DNA from: Yersinia mollaretii ATCC 43969
GTDB taxonomy: Bacteria; Pseudomonadota; Gammaproteobacteria; Enterobacterales; Enterobacteriaceae
Length of the DNA stretch: 64,000 nucleotides
Direction of reading: 5' to 3'
Assembly (NCBI RefSeq): GCF_013282725.1
Contig: NZ_CP054043.1
Location: 4,030,001 to 4,094,000, forward strand
In this document: positions 36,797 to 46,459 of the stretch, piece after piece
How positions within the stretch are numbered: position 1 is the stretch's first letter
How the letters are laid out: the number at the start of each line of letters is the position of its first letter
Notes under the pieces: model-generated
Told to the model about the DNA's origin: nothing
Database searches by the model: none
Seen by the model: only the letters and a program-made list of their open reading frames with translations
Position numbers and translations under genes: made by a program

Positions 36797-39073
36797 TTAG
36801 TGAACCGCACCTTCAGTTTTACGCTTTTGCGCACTCTGAAACTCATATGCCAGTTGTTGTTTTTCTTTATCCAGCCCAACAGTGACTGAGCCACCATCAA
36901 CCAAAGAACCAAATAACAACTCGTTTGCCAGCGGTTTCTTCAGGTTTTCCTGAATCACCCGCGCCATTGGCCGTGCACCCATCGCCTTGTCGTAACCTTT
37001 ATCAGATAACCAATTACGGGCTTCTTCACTGACTTCCAGCGACACGCCTTTGGCATCTAATTGCGCCTGCAATTCAACGATGAATTTATCCACCACCTGC
37101 TGGATCACAGTCGGCGACAAGTGATTGAACCAAATAATGTTATCCAACCGGTTACGGAATTCCGGCGTAAACACTTTTTTGATCTCTTCTAATGCGTCAG
37201 TGCTGTTGTCCTGCTGCTTAAAGCCAATGGAGGTGCGCTGCGTTTCGCGCACACCAGCATTGGTGGTCATCACCAGAATGACGTTGCGGAAATCAGCTTT
37301 ACGGCCATTGTTATCCGTGAGAGTCCCGTTATCCATCACCTGCAATAACAGGTTAAACACATCCGGATGGGCTTTTTCAATTTCATCCAGCAGCAAAACC
37401 GCATGAGGATGTTTGATAACCGCATCGGTCAACAGACCACCTTGATCGTAGCCAACATATCCCGGAGGCGCACCAATCAGGCGGCTAACGGTGTGACGCT
37501 CCATATATTCGGACATATCAAAGCGCAGCAACTCGATATCCAGCGCTTTGGCCAATTGTACCGTCACTTCAGTCTTACCTACACCGGTCGGGCCAGCAAA
37601 CAGGAATGACCCGACAGGTTTATGGTCATGCCCTAATCCTGCACGGCTCATTTTGATGGCTTCGGACAGAGCATCGATGGCCTTATCTTGGCCAAATACC
37701 AGCATGTTCAAGCGGTCGCTCAGATTTTTCAGCACATCGCGATCACTGGCAGAGACCGTTTTCTCCGGAATACGAGCAATACGAGCAACCACAGATTCAA
37801 TATCCGACACATTGACAGTTTTCTTACGTTTGTTAACGGGCATCAGACGACTACGGGCGCCCGCTTCATCGATCACATCAATGGCTTTATCCGGCAAGTG
37901 ACGGTCGTTGATATATTTAACCGATAACTCTACTGCGGCGCGTATCGCTTTCGCGGTATAACGCACGTCATGATGCGCTTCATATTTCGGTTTCAAACCG
38001 TTAATAATCTGAACGGTTTCTTCTGGTGTCGGTTCAGTAATATCGATTTTCTGGAAACGCCGCGCCAAGGCACGATCTTTTTCAAAGATATTGCTGAACT
38101 CTTGGTAAGTCGTAGAGCCAATCACCCGAATTTTGCCACTGGAAAGCAACGGTTTAATCAGGTTAGCGGCGTCAACTTGCCCACCAGAGGCTGCCCCAGC
38201 CCCGATGATAGTATGAATTTCATCGATAAACAGAATGCTGTCTTTATCGTTTTCCAGCTGTTTCAGCAGCGCTTTGAAGCGTTTTTCAAAGTCACCACGG
38301 TATTTAGTTCCCGCCAGCAACGAGCCGATATCCAGTGAGTACAGGGTGCATTCAGACATCACTTCTGGTACATCGCCTTGCACGATACGCCAGGCCAGAC
38401 CTTCGGCGATGGCGGTTTTACCAACACCAGACTCCCCCACCAGCAGTGGGTTATTTTTACGTCGGCGGCACAACACCTGAATGGCACGTTCCAGCTCTTT
38501 ATCGCGTCCAATAAGCGGATCTATACCGCCAACACGCGCCAGTTGATTCAGATTGGTGGTGAAGTTCTCCATACGGTCTTCCCCTCCTGCCTGCTCTTCA
38601 TTCACCGGATTTTCTGCATTCGGTGCCTGACCCGGTTCGTCCTTACGAGCGCCGTGGGAAATAAAGTTCACAACATCCAGACGGCTGACATCATGCTTGC
38701 GCAGCAGGTAGGCCGCCTGAGATTCTTGTTCACTGAAGATGGCTACCAGCACGTTAGCACCAGAGACTTCATTGCGCCCTGATGACTGAACATGGAAGAC
38801 CGCGCGTTGCAACACCCGCTGAAAACTAAGCGTAGGCTGGGTGTCACGCTCTTCTTCAGTGACTGGTAATGTTGGTGTGGTTTGTTCGATGAACGCTTCC
38901 AGTTCCTGGCGTAATGCCACCAGATCAACCGTACACGCCTCCAGCGCTTCCCGCGCGGCTGGATTGCTTAGCAATGCCAGCAATAGGTGCTCCACGGTCA
39001 TAAACTCGTGTCTGTGCTCACGCGCTCTGGCGAAAGCCATATTGAGACTGAGTTCAAGTTCTTGATTGAGCAT
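36797..39073 (-). CDS. clpA: ATP-dependent Clp protease ATP-binding subunit ClpA
   Basis: AAA+ unfoldase that feeds substrates to ClpP. 758 aa from the ATG at 39073 (MLNQELELSLNMAFARAREHR), the same as E. coli; a GTG six bases upstream overlaps the GGAGGT ribosome site and is not used. N-terminal double Clp-N domain (residues 1-145), D1 with Walker A GESGVGKTA and Walker B ILFIDEIHT, D2 with Walker A GPTGVGKTE and Walker B VLLLDEIEKAH; the IGL/ClpP loop lies in the D2 part. It is 25 bp downstream of clpS on the same strand, with a bidirectional terminator after it. Confidence 0.99.
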   Translation of the reverse strand: MLNQELELSLNMAFARAREHRHEFMTVEHLLLALLSNPAAREALEACTVDLVALRQELEAFIEQTTPTLPVTEEERDTQPTLSFQRVLQRAVFHVQSSGRNEVSGANVLVAIFSEQESQAAYLLRKHDVSRLDVVNFISHGARKDEPGQAPNAENPVNEEQAGGEDRMENFTTNLNQLARVGGIDPLIGRDKELERAIQVLCRRRKNNPLLVGESGVGKTAIAEGLAWRIVQGDVPEVMSECTLYSLDIGSLLAGTKYRGDFEKRFKALLKQLENDKDSILFIDEIHTIIGAGAASGGQVDAANLIKPLLSSGKIRVIGSTTYQEFSNIFEKDRALARRFQKIDITEPTPEETVQIINGLKPKYEAHHDVRYTAKAIRAAVELSVKYINDRHLPDKAIDVIDEAGARSRLMPVNKRKKTVNVSDIESVVARIARIPEKTVSASDRDVLKNLSDRLNMLVFGQDKAIDALSEAIKMSRAGLGHDHKPVGSFLFAGPTGVGKTEVTVQLAKALDIELLRFDMSEYMERHTVSRLIGAPPGYVGYDQGGLLTDAVIKHPHAVLLLDEIEKAHPDVFNLLLQVMDNGTLTDNNGRKADFRNVILVMTTNAGVRETQRTSIGFKQQDNSTDALEEIKKVFTPEFRNRLDNIIWFNHLSPTVIQQVVDKFIVELQAQLDAKGVSLEVSEEARNWLSDKGYDKAMGARPMARVIQENLKKPLANELLFGSLVDGGSVTVGLDKEKQQLAYEFQSAQKRKTEGAVH

Positions 39074-39098
39074 AGGCACCTCCCAATAATTGCCTTAA

Positions 39099-39419
39099 TC
39101 AGGCTTTTTCCAGCGTACAAAGCAATGGATGCTCGTTCTCCCTGGCGTATTGATTAACATGTGCGACTTTTGTCTCTGCCACTTCGGCAGTAAAAACACC
39201 ACAAATCGCCTTTCCTTGATAATGCACATTGAGCATCAATTGTGTTGCACGTTCAATATCATAAGAAAAGAACTTTTGCAGAACGTCAATCACAAATTCC
39301 ATCGGTGTGTAATCGTCGTTGTTAAGTATAACTTTATACATAGACGGCGGTTTGAGCGCCTCTTTCTGTTTATCTTTGACTAAGTGTTCAAAATTCAGCC
39401 AGTCGTTATTCTTACCCAT
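39099..39419 (-). CDS. clpS: ATP-dependent Clp protease adaptor ClpS
   Basis: Adaptor that binds N-degron substrates (N-terminal Leu, Phe, Tyr, Trp) and delivers them to ClpA while blocking SsrA-tagged substrates. 106 aa, as in E. coli. The binding pocket is in [20 protein letters not shown] (about residues 28-47) and [20 protein letters not shown]. It is upstream of clpA in a clpS-clpA operon and divergent from cspD, with about 360 bp between. Confidence 0.98.
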   Translation of the reverse strand: MGKNNDWLNFEHLVKDKQKEALKPPSMYKVILNNDDYTPMEFVIDVLQKFFSYDIERATQLMLNVHYQGKAICGVFTAEVAETKVAHVNQYARENEHPLLCTLEKA

Positions 39420-39778
39420 TGCCTGCCCATCGTTTCACTAAACCACACAGGAGCAATACCTCACTCCGGTTATAAGACCATTTGATGCAGATATCTATTA
39501 TTATTTTAACATCACTTATGCCATAACGCCGCCAGAGAAAAAAGTCGATTTCTTTGCCTTAAAAACGGTTAAATTGTAACCAAACGAACACAATAGCGTT
39601 AGCTGCATCAAACTTTGAAGAACTGCCTCTGCCAGACAAAAGTCCTCCCCTTGACGTTGAGACCATTTCCACTAGAGTGTATTTTTGTGAGCTGTTGGAG
39701 TTTTAACCAATTTGTGCTCACTTTAACCAGCGATTACCTCATCTCAAACTAGAATAGCCTTGCGAGGGACGTAGAAGT
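39420..39778. promoter_or_regulatory. Divergent promoter region between clpS and cspD
   Basis: 359 bp without a gene. It must hold the clpS promoter (minus strand, near 39430-39560) and the cspD promoter (plus strand, roughly 39620-39740). TTGACGTTG at 39651-39659 resembles a -35 element, but I could not fix a matching -10 box with confidence. Confidence 0.5.
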
Positions 39779-40036
39779 ATGGAGACGGGTACTGTTAAAT
39801 GGTTCAATAACGCCAAAGGTTTTGGCTTCATTTGCCCAGAGGGCGGTGGCGAAGATATCTTCGCTCACTATTCAACTATCCAGATGGATGGTTACCGAAC
39901 GTTAAAAGCCGGTCAAATGGTTAACTTTGATGTCCACGAAGGGCCGAAAGGGAACCATGCCAGCCTGATAGTACCACTTGGGTTAGATGTGGTACTGCAA
40001 GAAGACATACCGCAGGAACTTGCTGCTTTGGCCTGA
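39779..40036 (+). CDS. cspD: Cold shock-like protein CspD
   Basis: Single-stranded nucleic acid-binding OB-fold protein; in E. coli it inhibits DNA replication in stationary phase. RNP1 is KGFGFICPEGG (residues 13-23) and RNP2 is EDIFAHYSTI (about 25-34). The protein is 85 aa against 74 in E. coli, because the C-terminus carries an extra tail (LGLDVVLQEDIPQELAALA). Next to clpSA as in other enterobacteria, followed by a terminator. Confidence 0.97.
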   Translation: METGTVKWFNNAKGFGFICPEGGGEDIFAHYSTIQMDGYRTLKAGQMVNFDVHEGPKGNHASLIVPLGLDVVLQEDIPQELAALA

Positions 40037-40163
40037 CACCACGCACTTATTCGCTTAACTATCATGGCACTACCCTCACCTAAACCATGCAGGTGATCGG
40101 GTTGTGTTCTGCGGTGACCTGTTGCGACCAGCATCAATAACGTTCAAAAATCAATGACATTTC

Positions 40164-40200
40164 AAAATGCCAGCCAATCATGACTGGCATTTTTATTTCT
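40164..40200 (+). terminator. Intrinsic terminator downstream of cspD
   Basis: AAAATGCCAG/CTGGCATTTT stem (10 bp) with an 11-nt loop, followed by TTTATTTCT. The A-run on the left also makes it usable for macB transcripts coming from the right. Confidence 0.88.
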
Positions 40201-40297
40201 CTATTATGCTACCAGAGCCGCTACGGTCAACCTCCAATTCGGACTTAAAACCTCAACCGTAACACCCTTTATGCGCCACCACGCTCACGCGTCCCCC

Positions 40298-42247
40298 CTA
40301 TTCACGCGCTAACGCATCAATAGGATTAAGTCTGGCCGCGCTGCGGGCAGGCAGATAGCCGAAGACCACCCCTATCACAGTTGAGCACAAGAACGCGCTG
40401 AACAAGGCCATCGGTGGGAAAGCAATCTGCCAGCTAGGTAAAATCATTTCCACCATCAAACCAATAGCGAAGGAGAGTGTGATACCCAGTGCACCACCCA
40501 CCAGACAGACCAGAATCGCCTCGATTAAGAATTGCTGCATCACATCACTGGATCGCGCGCCCACCGCCATACGGATGCCGATTTCACGGGTACGTTCTGT
40601 CACTGAAACCAGCATAATATTCATCACGCCAATCCCACCAACCACCAGTGAAATCACCGCCACCAATGTCAGGAACAATTGCATCGTGCGGGTGGTTTGC
40701 TCCGCTGTTTGCAACAAGCTATCCATGTTGTAGGTGAATATGTCTTTCTTACCGTGGCGCAGGGTCAGCAAGCGAACCAACTGCTGCTCGGCTTCCTTGC
40801 TGCTATAGCCCTCTTTAATCCGAATGGTGATCGAATCAAAGTAGGAGCGCCCCATCAGGCGGCTCGCCATGGTGCTGTACGGCACCCATATCCGCAGCGC
40901 TTTACTGCTGCCAAACATGGATTGCTTCTCCTCTACCACCCCTACTACGGTCGCGGGCATATTACCGACCAAGATCACTTGCCCAACCACCTCTTTGAGA
41001 TGAGGAAATAGCCTGCGCTGGGTATTGCGGTCAATCACGACCACTTGCGACTGGCGTTCGACCTGCTCATGGGTGATTGCTGTCCCCTGTTCGAGCTTCA
41101 TGCCGTATACGCGAAAATATTGCTCACTAACACCCGAGACACTGGCCGCGACATCAATATTGCCGTATCGCAGCCGCATGCTGCCGGAAATGGTGGGCGA
41201 CACGGCGCTGACATAGGATTGCTCTTTCAGCGCTGCCATATCGTCATAAACCAACGCCTGCCGGGTGCTCGGGTCATCGTCGCCAAAATCTTTGCCGGGA
41301 TAGACATCAATCGTATTGGTCCCAATCGCGCGGATATCTGCCAACACCATCTGTTTGGCCGCATCCCCGACCACCAATATGGAGACCACCGAGGCGATAC
41401 CAATAATGATCCCGAGCATGGTCAGCGCAGTGCGCATTTTATTGGCCGACATCGCGCGCCAAGCCATTAGTAGCGCCTCACGGAAACGCCCTGTCAGCTG
41501 CTGCCACGAAGGCGCAGGCGGTGTCAGACTCATCACATCAGAAACCGCGACGGTGGACACCGTTTTCGAGCCAGAGTCCGCCATAATGCGGCCATCTTTG
41601 ATCTCAATGATCCGCTCTGCCTGAGCCGCAACAGTAGGGTCATGGGTGACAATAATCACCGTGTGCCCCTGCTGCTGTAGCTGCTTCAGGATAGCCATCA
41701 CCTCAACACTAGAATGGCTATCCAGCGCCCCCGTCGGTTCATCGGCCAGAATAACCTGCCCACCGTTCATCAAGGCACGGGCGATACTGACTCGCTGCTG
41801 CTGACCGCCGGAGAGCTGATTGGGCTGGTAGTTGACCCGCTCCTCCAGCCCCAAGCGGGTCAACAACATGTTCGCTCGCTCACGCCGCTCATGCTTACCT
41901 AAACCGGCATAGACAGCGGGAACCTCGACGTTATGGGCCGCACTGAGATGAGGCAATAAATGATAACGCTGGAAAATAAAGCCAAAATGCTCGCGCCGCA
42001 GTGCCGCCAGTGCATCATTATCCAATGTGGCGACATCTTGACCGGCAACACGGTAAACCCCCGCACTCGGCTTATCCAGACAACCCAAGATGTTCATCAG
42101 TGTCGACTTACCCGAGCCAGAAGCGCCGATAATCGCGACCAGCTCACCGGCATTAATGGTCAGTGAGACATCCTGCAATACGTCAACGGTTTCTCCGCCG
42201 GACTGATAGCTACGACGAATGCCTTTTAATTCAAGCAATGCCGTCAT
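40298..42247 (-). CDS. macB: Macrolide export ATP-binding/permease protein MacB
   Basis: ABC transporter of the mechanotransmission type that works with MacA and TolC to expel macrolides and, in some enterobacteria, enterotoxin or other peptides. 649 aa. N-terminal ATPase (residues 1-230; Walker A GASGSGKSTLMN, signature [15 protein letters not shown], Walker B VILADEPTGAL), first membrane helix near residue 275, a large periplasmic domain (about 300-520) and three C-terminal helices. The macA stop and the macB start share one base (TAATG), so they are translationally coupled. Confidence 0.97.
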   Translation of the reverse strand: MTALLELKGIRRSYQSGGETVDVLQDVSLTINAGELVAIIGASGSGKSTLMNILGCLDKPSAGVYRVAGQDVATLDNDALAALRREHFGFIFQRYHLLPHLSAAHNVEVPAVYAGLGKHERRERANMLLTRLGLEERVNYQPNQLSGGQQQRVSIARALMNGGQVILADEPTGALDSHSSVEVMAILKQLQQQGHTVIIVTHDPTVAAQAERIIEIKDGRIMADSGSKTVSTVAVSDVMSLTPPAPSWQQLTGRFREALLMAWRAMSANKMRTALTMLGIIIGIASVVSILVVGDAAKQMVLADIRAIGTNTIDVYPGKDFGDDDPSTRQALVYDDMAALKEQSYVSAVSPTISGSMRLRYGNIDVAASVSGVSEQYFRVYGMKLEQGTAITHEQVERQSQVVVIDRNTQRRLFPHLKEVVGQVILVGNMPATVVGVVEEKQSMFGSSKALRIWVPYSTMASRLMGRSYFDSITIRIKEGYSSKEAEQQLVRLLTLRHGKKDIFTYNMDSLLQTAEQTTRTMQLFLTLVAVISLVVGGIGVMNIMLVSVTERTREIGIRMAVGARSSDVMQQFLIEAILVCLVGGALGITLSFAIGLMVEMILPSWQIAFPPMALFSAFLCSTVIGVVFGYLPARSAARLNPIDALARE

Positions 42248-43359
42248 TATGCTTCCTCCGTGCCACCGCGACTCACGATGACCTCCTCGCCGACCTTCAG
42301 ACCTGAAACCACCTGTGCATCGACATTATTGCGAATGCCGATCGTCACTTCACGTTTCTCCTCTTTGCCCTCTTTCAGCACCGCGATTTGATAACGATTG
42401 GTGCCCAGCTCCTCACCTAAGGCCGATAATGGGATCACCACCGCCTGCGGCACATTTGCCAGTTGAATTGAGACCTGCGCAGTCATTTGCAAGCGTAATA
42501 GGCGATCGGGATTCGGCACCTCAAAGCGCGCTGAATAGAAGATAGCGTCATTCACTTTTTCCGGCGTTGGCTGGATATCTTTTAACACGCCATCGAAACG
42601 TTTTCCGGGATCACCCAGCACCGTAAACGAGGCTTTCATCCCCGGCTTAAGGTGAATCACATCGGCCTCAGAGACCTGCGCATTCACCAACATGGTGCCC
42701 ATATCCGCCAACGTCAGAATATTGGGTGCCTGTTGTGCCGCAATCACTGTTTGGCCCTGCAAGGTGGTGATTTGCACCACATCGCCAGCCATCGGGGCAG
42801 AGATCTTGGTATAATCCAGATTAATGTTAGCTGTATCCAAACTGGCCTTGGCTTTATTGATTTGCGCATTAATGGTTTCAACCTGCGCTTTCTTCACTGC
42901 CAGCGTGGTACTGGCCTGATCCAGATCCTGACGTGATACCGCCTGTAGTTTCGCCAACTCTTGTTGACGGCGCAATGTCACCGCCGCCAGTTGCTGCTCA
43001 GCTTTTGCCTGCGCTAACTGAGCATTCAAATCTTGTAGTGTCGCCTCCACTTCTTTGATTTGGTTTTGTGCCTGTTGTGGGTCGATCATCGCCAACAACT
43101 GGCCTTGCGTAACTTGGTCGCCAATCTTCACATACAGTTTTTCTAACTGACCACTGACCTGCGCACCCACATCAACTTTGCGCACTGCATCAAGTTTGCC
43201 CGTGGCAAGAACATTCTGTTGCAGGTCACGGTTGGCGACTTTCACCGTCTGATATTGAACTGGCGCTGGAGCCATCAGATGTCTGGAGATGAAAAAACCA
43301 CCGATAATCAACACGGCAAATACGATGAGCCATCGGCGCTGACTTCTACTGAGCTGCAT
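42247..43359 (-). CDS. macA: Macrolide efflux periplasmic adaptor MacA
   Basis: Membrane-fusion protein linking MacB to TolC. 370 aa from the ATG at 43359; a TTG immediately before is also in frame. N-terminal membrane anchor (about residues 8-28), lipoyl domain around a long alpha-hairpin (about 90-180, heptad-like and rich in Gln, Ala and Lys) and beta-barrel/membrane-proximal domains. Strings such as [19 protein letters not shown] and [18 protein letters not shown] are typical of MacA. First gene of macAB, divergent from ybjX with 207 bp between. Confidence 0.96.
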   Translation of the reverse strand: MQLSRSQRRWLIVFAVLIIGGFFISRHLMAPAPVQYQTVKVANRDLQQNVLATGKLDAVRKVDVGAQVSGQLEKLYVKIGDQVTQGQLLAMIDPQQAQNQIKEVEATLQDLNAQLAQAKAEQQLAAVTLRRQQELAKLQAVSRQDLDQASTTLAVKKAQVETINAQINKAKASLDTANINLDYTKISAPMAGDVVQITTLQGQTVIAAQQAPNILTLADMGTMLVNAQVSEADVIHLKPGMKASFTVLGDPGKRFDGVLKDIQPTPEKVNDAIFYSARFEVPNPDRLLRLQMTAQVSIQLANVPQAVVIPLSALGEELGTNRYQIAVLKEGKEEKREVTIGIRNNVDAQVVSGLKVGEEVIVSRGGTEEA

Positions 43360-43566
43360 CAATTCAATTACCTTCCCTTATTTTGTCATTCTTTAAATTG
43401 TCGAAATTACCATCGGAAATTCTCATTTTGCTAAACGGAATTTCAATATCACCGTGCTATCGGCGAAACCTAAGATGCATTGAAACTCGGTTTAGTTCCC
43501 CTTTGTTTCAATAGCGCTGAAAGTTTTAATCACGCTGAAAACTCAGTGATATAACGGATTTTAATC

Positions 43567-44520
43567 ATGCAGAACATGGGTAATACCAAATCTCATCCTA
43601 ATACTCTTGACCTTTTTGGGTTGATTGCACTGCTATTCAGAGGTAATCAACCGCTGGGTGGTTCATGGCATAAATTACAATTTCGGCTGAAATTTATCGC
43701 CAGAACGTTAATTCAACCAAAATTAACCCTAAATCTATTATCTATGCTGGTGAAGCAACCTTTTCTAAACAGTATGTTACGCGGCCAACCTGATTTGCCC
43801 TGTAAATTACATCGCCCTTATTTGGCGAATACGTTCAACAATCGTCAAAAATTGGCGGTACTACAGGATCATTTCCAGTTAATAAATCAATGTATGCCAG
43901 CATCATTACTGCATAACTATCTGCATCAATCGCCTTATCAGTTGGCTGAGTTAACAGGCAAAAATGAGGAGAAATATTTTCTTTATTTGGCCGTTATTTC
44001 AAGATTCAATAAAGAGGGCGAAATTACGCTGATGATGACCAATGAGCAACAACAAACGCTGGCCGTGCTGACTTTCAGCCTATTTTATTATCAACAGCAA
44101 AAAACATTATTTATTGGCGGCTTGCAAGGTGCTGATAATGAAACACCCCATAGCGAAATCCACCTCAGCACCAAAGCATGTCATGGCCTATTTCCTAAAC
44201 GTCTGGTATTAGAAGCCGCCTGCGGATTGGCAAAGCTGATGGGGGTAACACAGATTGTTGCCGTCGGGAATGCCACGCATATTTACCAGAACTGGCGTTA
44301 TCGGGCGAAGAAAAAAGACAAATTACACGCCGATTACGACAGTTTCTGGTGCTCACTGGGGGGGCAGCAGTGCGCAAAGGGTCATTTCAGCTTACCCACA
44401 CAGATCGCACGCAAGCCGCTGGAAGATATTGCCAGTAAAAAACGGGCAGAATACCGCCGCCGCTACCAATTACTGGAACAACTCGAAGGCGGATTAGCTG
44501 CACATTTTGCAGGCCACTAA
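43567..44520 (+). CDS. ybjX: VirK/YbjX family protein (DUF535)
   Basis: 317 aa, matching the DUF535 family (YbjX in E. coli, VirK in Shigella and Salmonella), whose members are linked to outer-membrane or virulence-protein handling and resistance to antimicrobial peptides; the biochemical role is unknown. A conserved C-terminal block contains LVLEAACGLAKLMGVTQIVAVGN (about residues 218-240) and YDSFWCSLGG. No signal peptide is obvious. It is AT-richer than its neighbours. It is divergent from macAB and its stop overlaps that of the convergent ybjD by 4 bp. Confidence 0.88.
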   Translation: MQNMGNTKSHPNTLDLFGLIALLFRGNQPLGGSWHKLQFRLKFIARTLIQPKLTLNLLSMLVKQPFLNSMLRGQPDLPCKLHRPYLANTFNNRQKLAVLQDHFQLINQCMPASLLHNYLHQSPYQLAELTGKNEEKYFLYLAVISRFNKEGEITLMMTNEQQQTLAVLTFSLFYYQQQKTLFIGGLQGADNETPHSEIHLSTKACHGLFPKRLVLEAACGLAKLMGVTQIVAVGNATHIYQNWRYRAKKKDKLHADYDSFWCSLGGQQCAKGHFSLPTQIARKPLEDIASKKRAEYRRRYQLLEQLEGGLAAHFAGH

Positions 44521-46181
44521 TCGGCCCGACCTCGCGCCAACCAAACAACACGAGAAAACATTTTTTTCAGTAGTGGGGGAATAGACTCTACTCCCCACTC
44601 TCTGGCCTGGCTGGTCACTTCAATGGCCAAGTCGGGCTTGGAGGTGCGATGAATGGCCTTCTCAATGACTCTGCGCGGCTGCATTTTGGCACTCGCCGGA
44701 ATAGCCGACACCCGGTGATAAACCGCATCAAACCCCGCGCGATATAAAAAGTGCTCCATATCCGGTGCGGGCAGTATAGTCAGGCGATCCCGCTCATGGT
44801 CACGCCCTGAGTCCGCCATATTACGGACTGTGTCGGCGTACTTTTTACCGGCATCATCACCATCCGTCAGAACATGCCACTGAATGCCCATGCGGTTGGC
44901 ATACTTCAGCAAGGGTCGTAAACCACTCTGGGCAAACTCAATCACCTTGACACCTTCCGCTTCAAAGTGGTGACCACACTGGCGGGCCAGCTCATTAAGC
45001 AACCAGATCTCCGTTTCACCTTCTACCAGCAGCCAGCAGCGGGCAAATAAGGCGGAGGGGCGGTTGAAACGAATATGAAACGCGATGCGGCGGCTATCTT
45101 CAGCGCTCATGCCACGCGGGCCAATGCGGTAAGTCGCGACGCGAGAGGATTCACGCACCAGCCGACAAATGCTCTCTATCGGCACCAAAGAGACTAGCTC
45201 ACCGGAGTTGGTGGTGGTGATACGTTGAAGTGGCAGTTGGCTGAGCAACCCCCAAGCGACTGATAACATGATCGGATGCAAGCGGGTTTCCGGGTCTTCG
45301 ACCAGCAGTAAAGGCCGCGCATGGGGATCAAGACTCAGTGAGCCTTTGGCTTGCAGTAACGTTGAGAACATCCCCAGTAGTATCAATCGCATACTGCGAC
45401 TATTGGGTTCAGCCACCATCCGGTTGATACTGTCGAGGGCCTGCCAGGCTTCTCGCTCCGGTTGTGGACGGTAGCGGTGATTACGCAGACCCACAGATTG
45501 CGACCCTTGCTCAGCAAAATAGTGCTCCAGTAGTTGGCGCATCGCCTCCAACCCTTGGCGCAGTTCAGTATTGGTCAGTTTCTGCGGATTACGCACCAAC
45601 TCGCGGCTTAATTGATCCAGTTGCTGGTTTAGCGCCACTTTATCGGGTTGATGACTGTTTTCATCCGTCGTACTGCGCAGCCGGCGCATAAAGCGCGCAT
45701 CGCGTAATCGCAATACCGGATGGATGCGAATCACCCCTCGTGCCAGCTTTTCAATATCATGCAAGGCCAGTGGCTGCCCCTCTAAATCGAGGAAAGTGCG
45801 CCAAGTACAGACAGTGCCATCATCAGCCAGCTCCCCCTCAACCCGATAATAAATACGATGTAAACCATCATCATTTTGTATCCATAACGGGGTTAATTGG
45901 CGGTAACGGGGGGCACGCCAGTGGCCAATATCTTTCTCGCAGAAGGTGAAAATAACCTGTAAATGGCGCTCTTTAGCACTTTCATCTCCTGCTGGATAAT
46001 AAAAATCCTGCACGGTGAAATGATAAAGTTGCGGTTCGGGGGATAATAGTAATGTAAGGGCATCTAATAGGCTGGATTTACCCCAAGCATTCTCACCGAC
46101 CAGCACGGTATTATCATCAAGGTTCAATGAAATACGATTAATACCGCGAAAACCGACTATATCTACGCGTTCAAGATACAT
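44517..46181 (-). CDS. ybjD: OLD-family ATP-dependent nuclease-like protein YbjD
   Basis: 554 aa, the size of E. coli YbjD. The N-terminal ATPase has Walker A GENAWGKSSLLDAL (residues 29-42) and a later Walker B-like block LLVEDPETRLHPI, as in SMC/RecF-like ATPases. The C-terminal TOPRIM domain (about 385-500) shows LLVEGETEIWLL and a DGDDAGKKYAD acidic motif. The architecture is that of overcoming-lysogenisation-defect (OLD) nucleases; the cellular role is not established. Convergent with ybjX with overlapping ends. No partner gene such as the UvrD-like helicase of Gabija defence systems is adjacent. Confidence 0.9.
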   Translation of the reverse strand: MYLERVDIVGFRGINRISLNLDDNTVLVGENAWGKSSLLDALTLLLSPEPQLYHFTVQDFYYPAGDESAKERHLQVIFTFCEKDIGHWRAPRYRQLTPLWIQNDDGLHRIYYRVEGELADDGTVCTWRTFLDLEGQPLALHDIEKLARGVIRIHPVLRLRDARFMRRLRSTTDENSHQPDKVALNQQLDQLSRELVRNPQKLTNTELRQGLEAMRQLLEHYFAEQGSQSVGLRNHRYRPQPEREAWQALDSINRMVAEPNSRSMRLILLGMFSTLLQAKGSLSLDPHARPLLLVEDPETRLHPIMLSVAWGLLSQLPLQRITTTNSGELVSLVPIESICRLVRESSRVATYRIGPRGMSAEDSRRIAFHIRFNRPSALFARCWLLVEGETEIWLLNELARQCGHHFEAEGVKVIEFAQSGLRPLLKYANRMGIQWHVLTDGDDAGKKYADTVRNMADSGRDHERDRLTILPAPDMEHFLYRAGFDAVYHRVSAIPASAKMQPRRVIEKAIHRTSKPDLAIEVTSQAREWGVESIPPLLKKMFSRVVWLARGRAD

Positions 46182-46459
46182 GCTACGCCTCCGGTGCGAA
46201 TTTATTCATGCAGTGACTACTAGATAACACTGTTAACCCGGCAAGCATAGCGCATTATCCTGATATCATGAGGTAAACCCTATGTCATTGAGGCGACACG
46301 GCAGGAGCTATGCTGCTTTACTCTGTCAGAAATTTTAGATAGTTTATTGCGCCACAGCCCACTATTCATCAGCTCATAATACCCAAAGTCATTGGCGTTA
46401 CCGCAAGGCAAGAAACGCAGCAGTAATGTCAACAAAAAGGGTATAGGACGGTATAACTC
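46182..46459. other. Divergent intergenic region between ybjD and lysO
   Basis: 278 bp with no gene. It should hold both promoters. Its right end contains a degenerate dispersed-repeat-like block flanked by ATACCC and GGGTAT at 46379-46444. Confidence 0.5.
46379..46444. repeat. Degenerate short intergenic repeat upstream of lysO
   Basis: A 66-bp block bounded by ATACCC (46379-46384) and its complement GGGTAT (46439-46444), with AAAGTCATTGGCGTTACCG inside. I recognise this style from short repeats scattered in Yersinia and Serratia genomes; membership of a named family was not tested. It lies directly upstream of the lysO start. Confidence 0.45.

Noticed and set aside
43440..43540. PhoP box in the macA-ybjX divergent promoter region
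   Set aside because: GTTTA-like hexamers are present but with 15-bp rather than 11-bp spacing, so they do not form a PhoP direct repeat.
44517..46181. ybjD as part of a Gabija-like phage-defence pair
   Set aside because: OLD/TOPRIM architecture fits, but no UvrD-like helicase or other defence gene is adjacent and the gene is in its usual core position.
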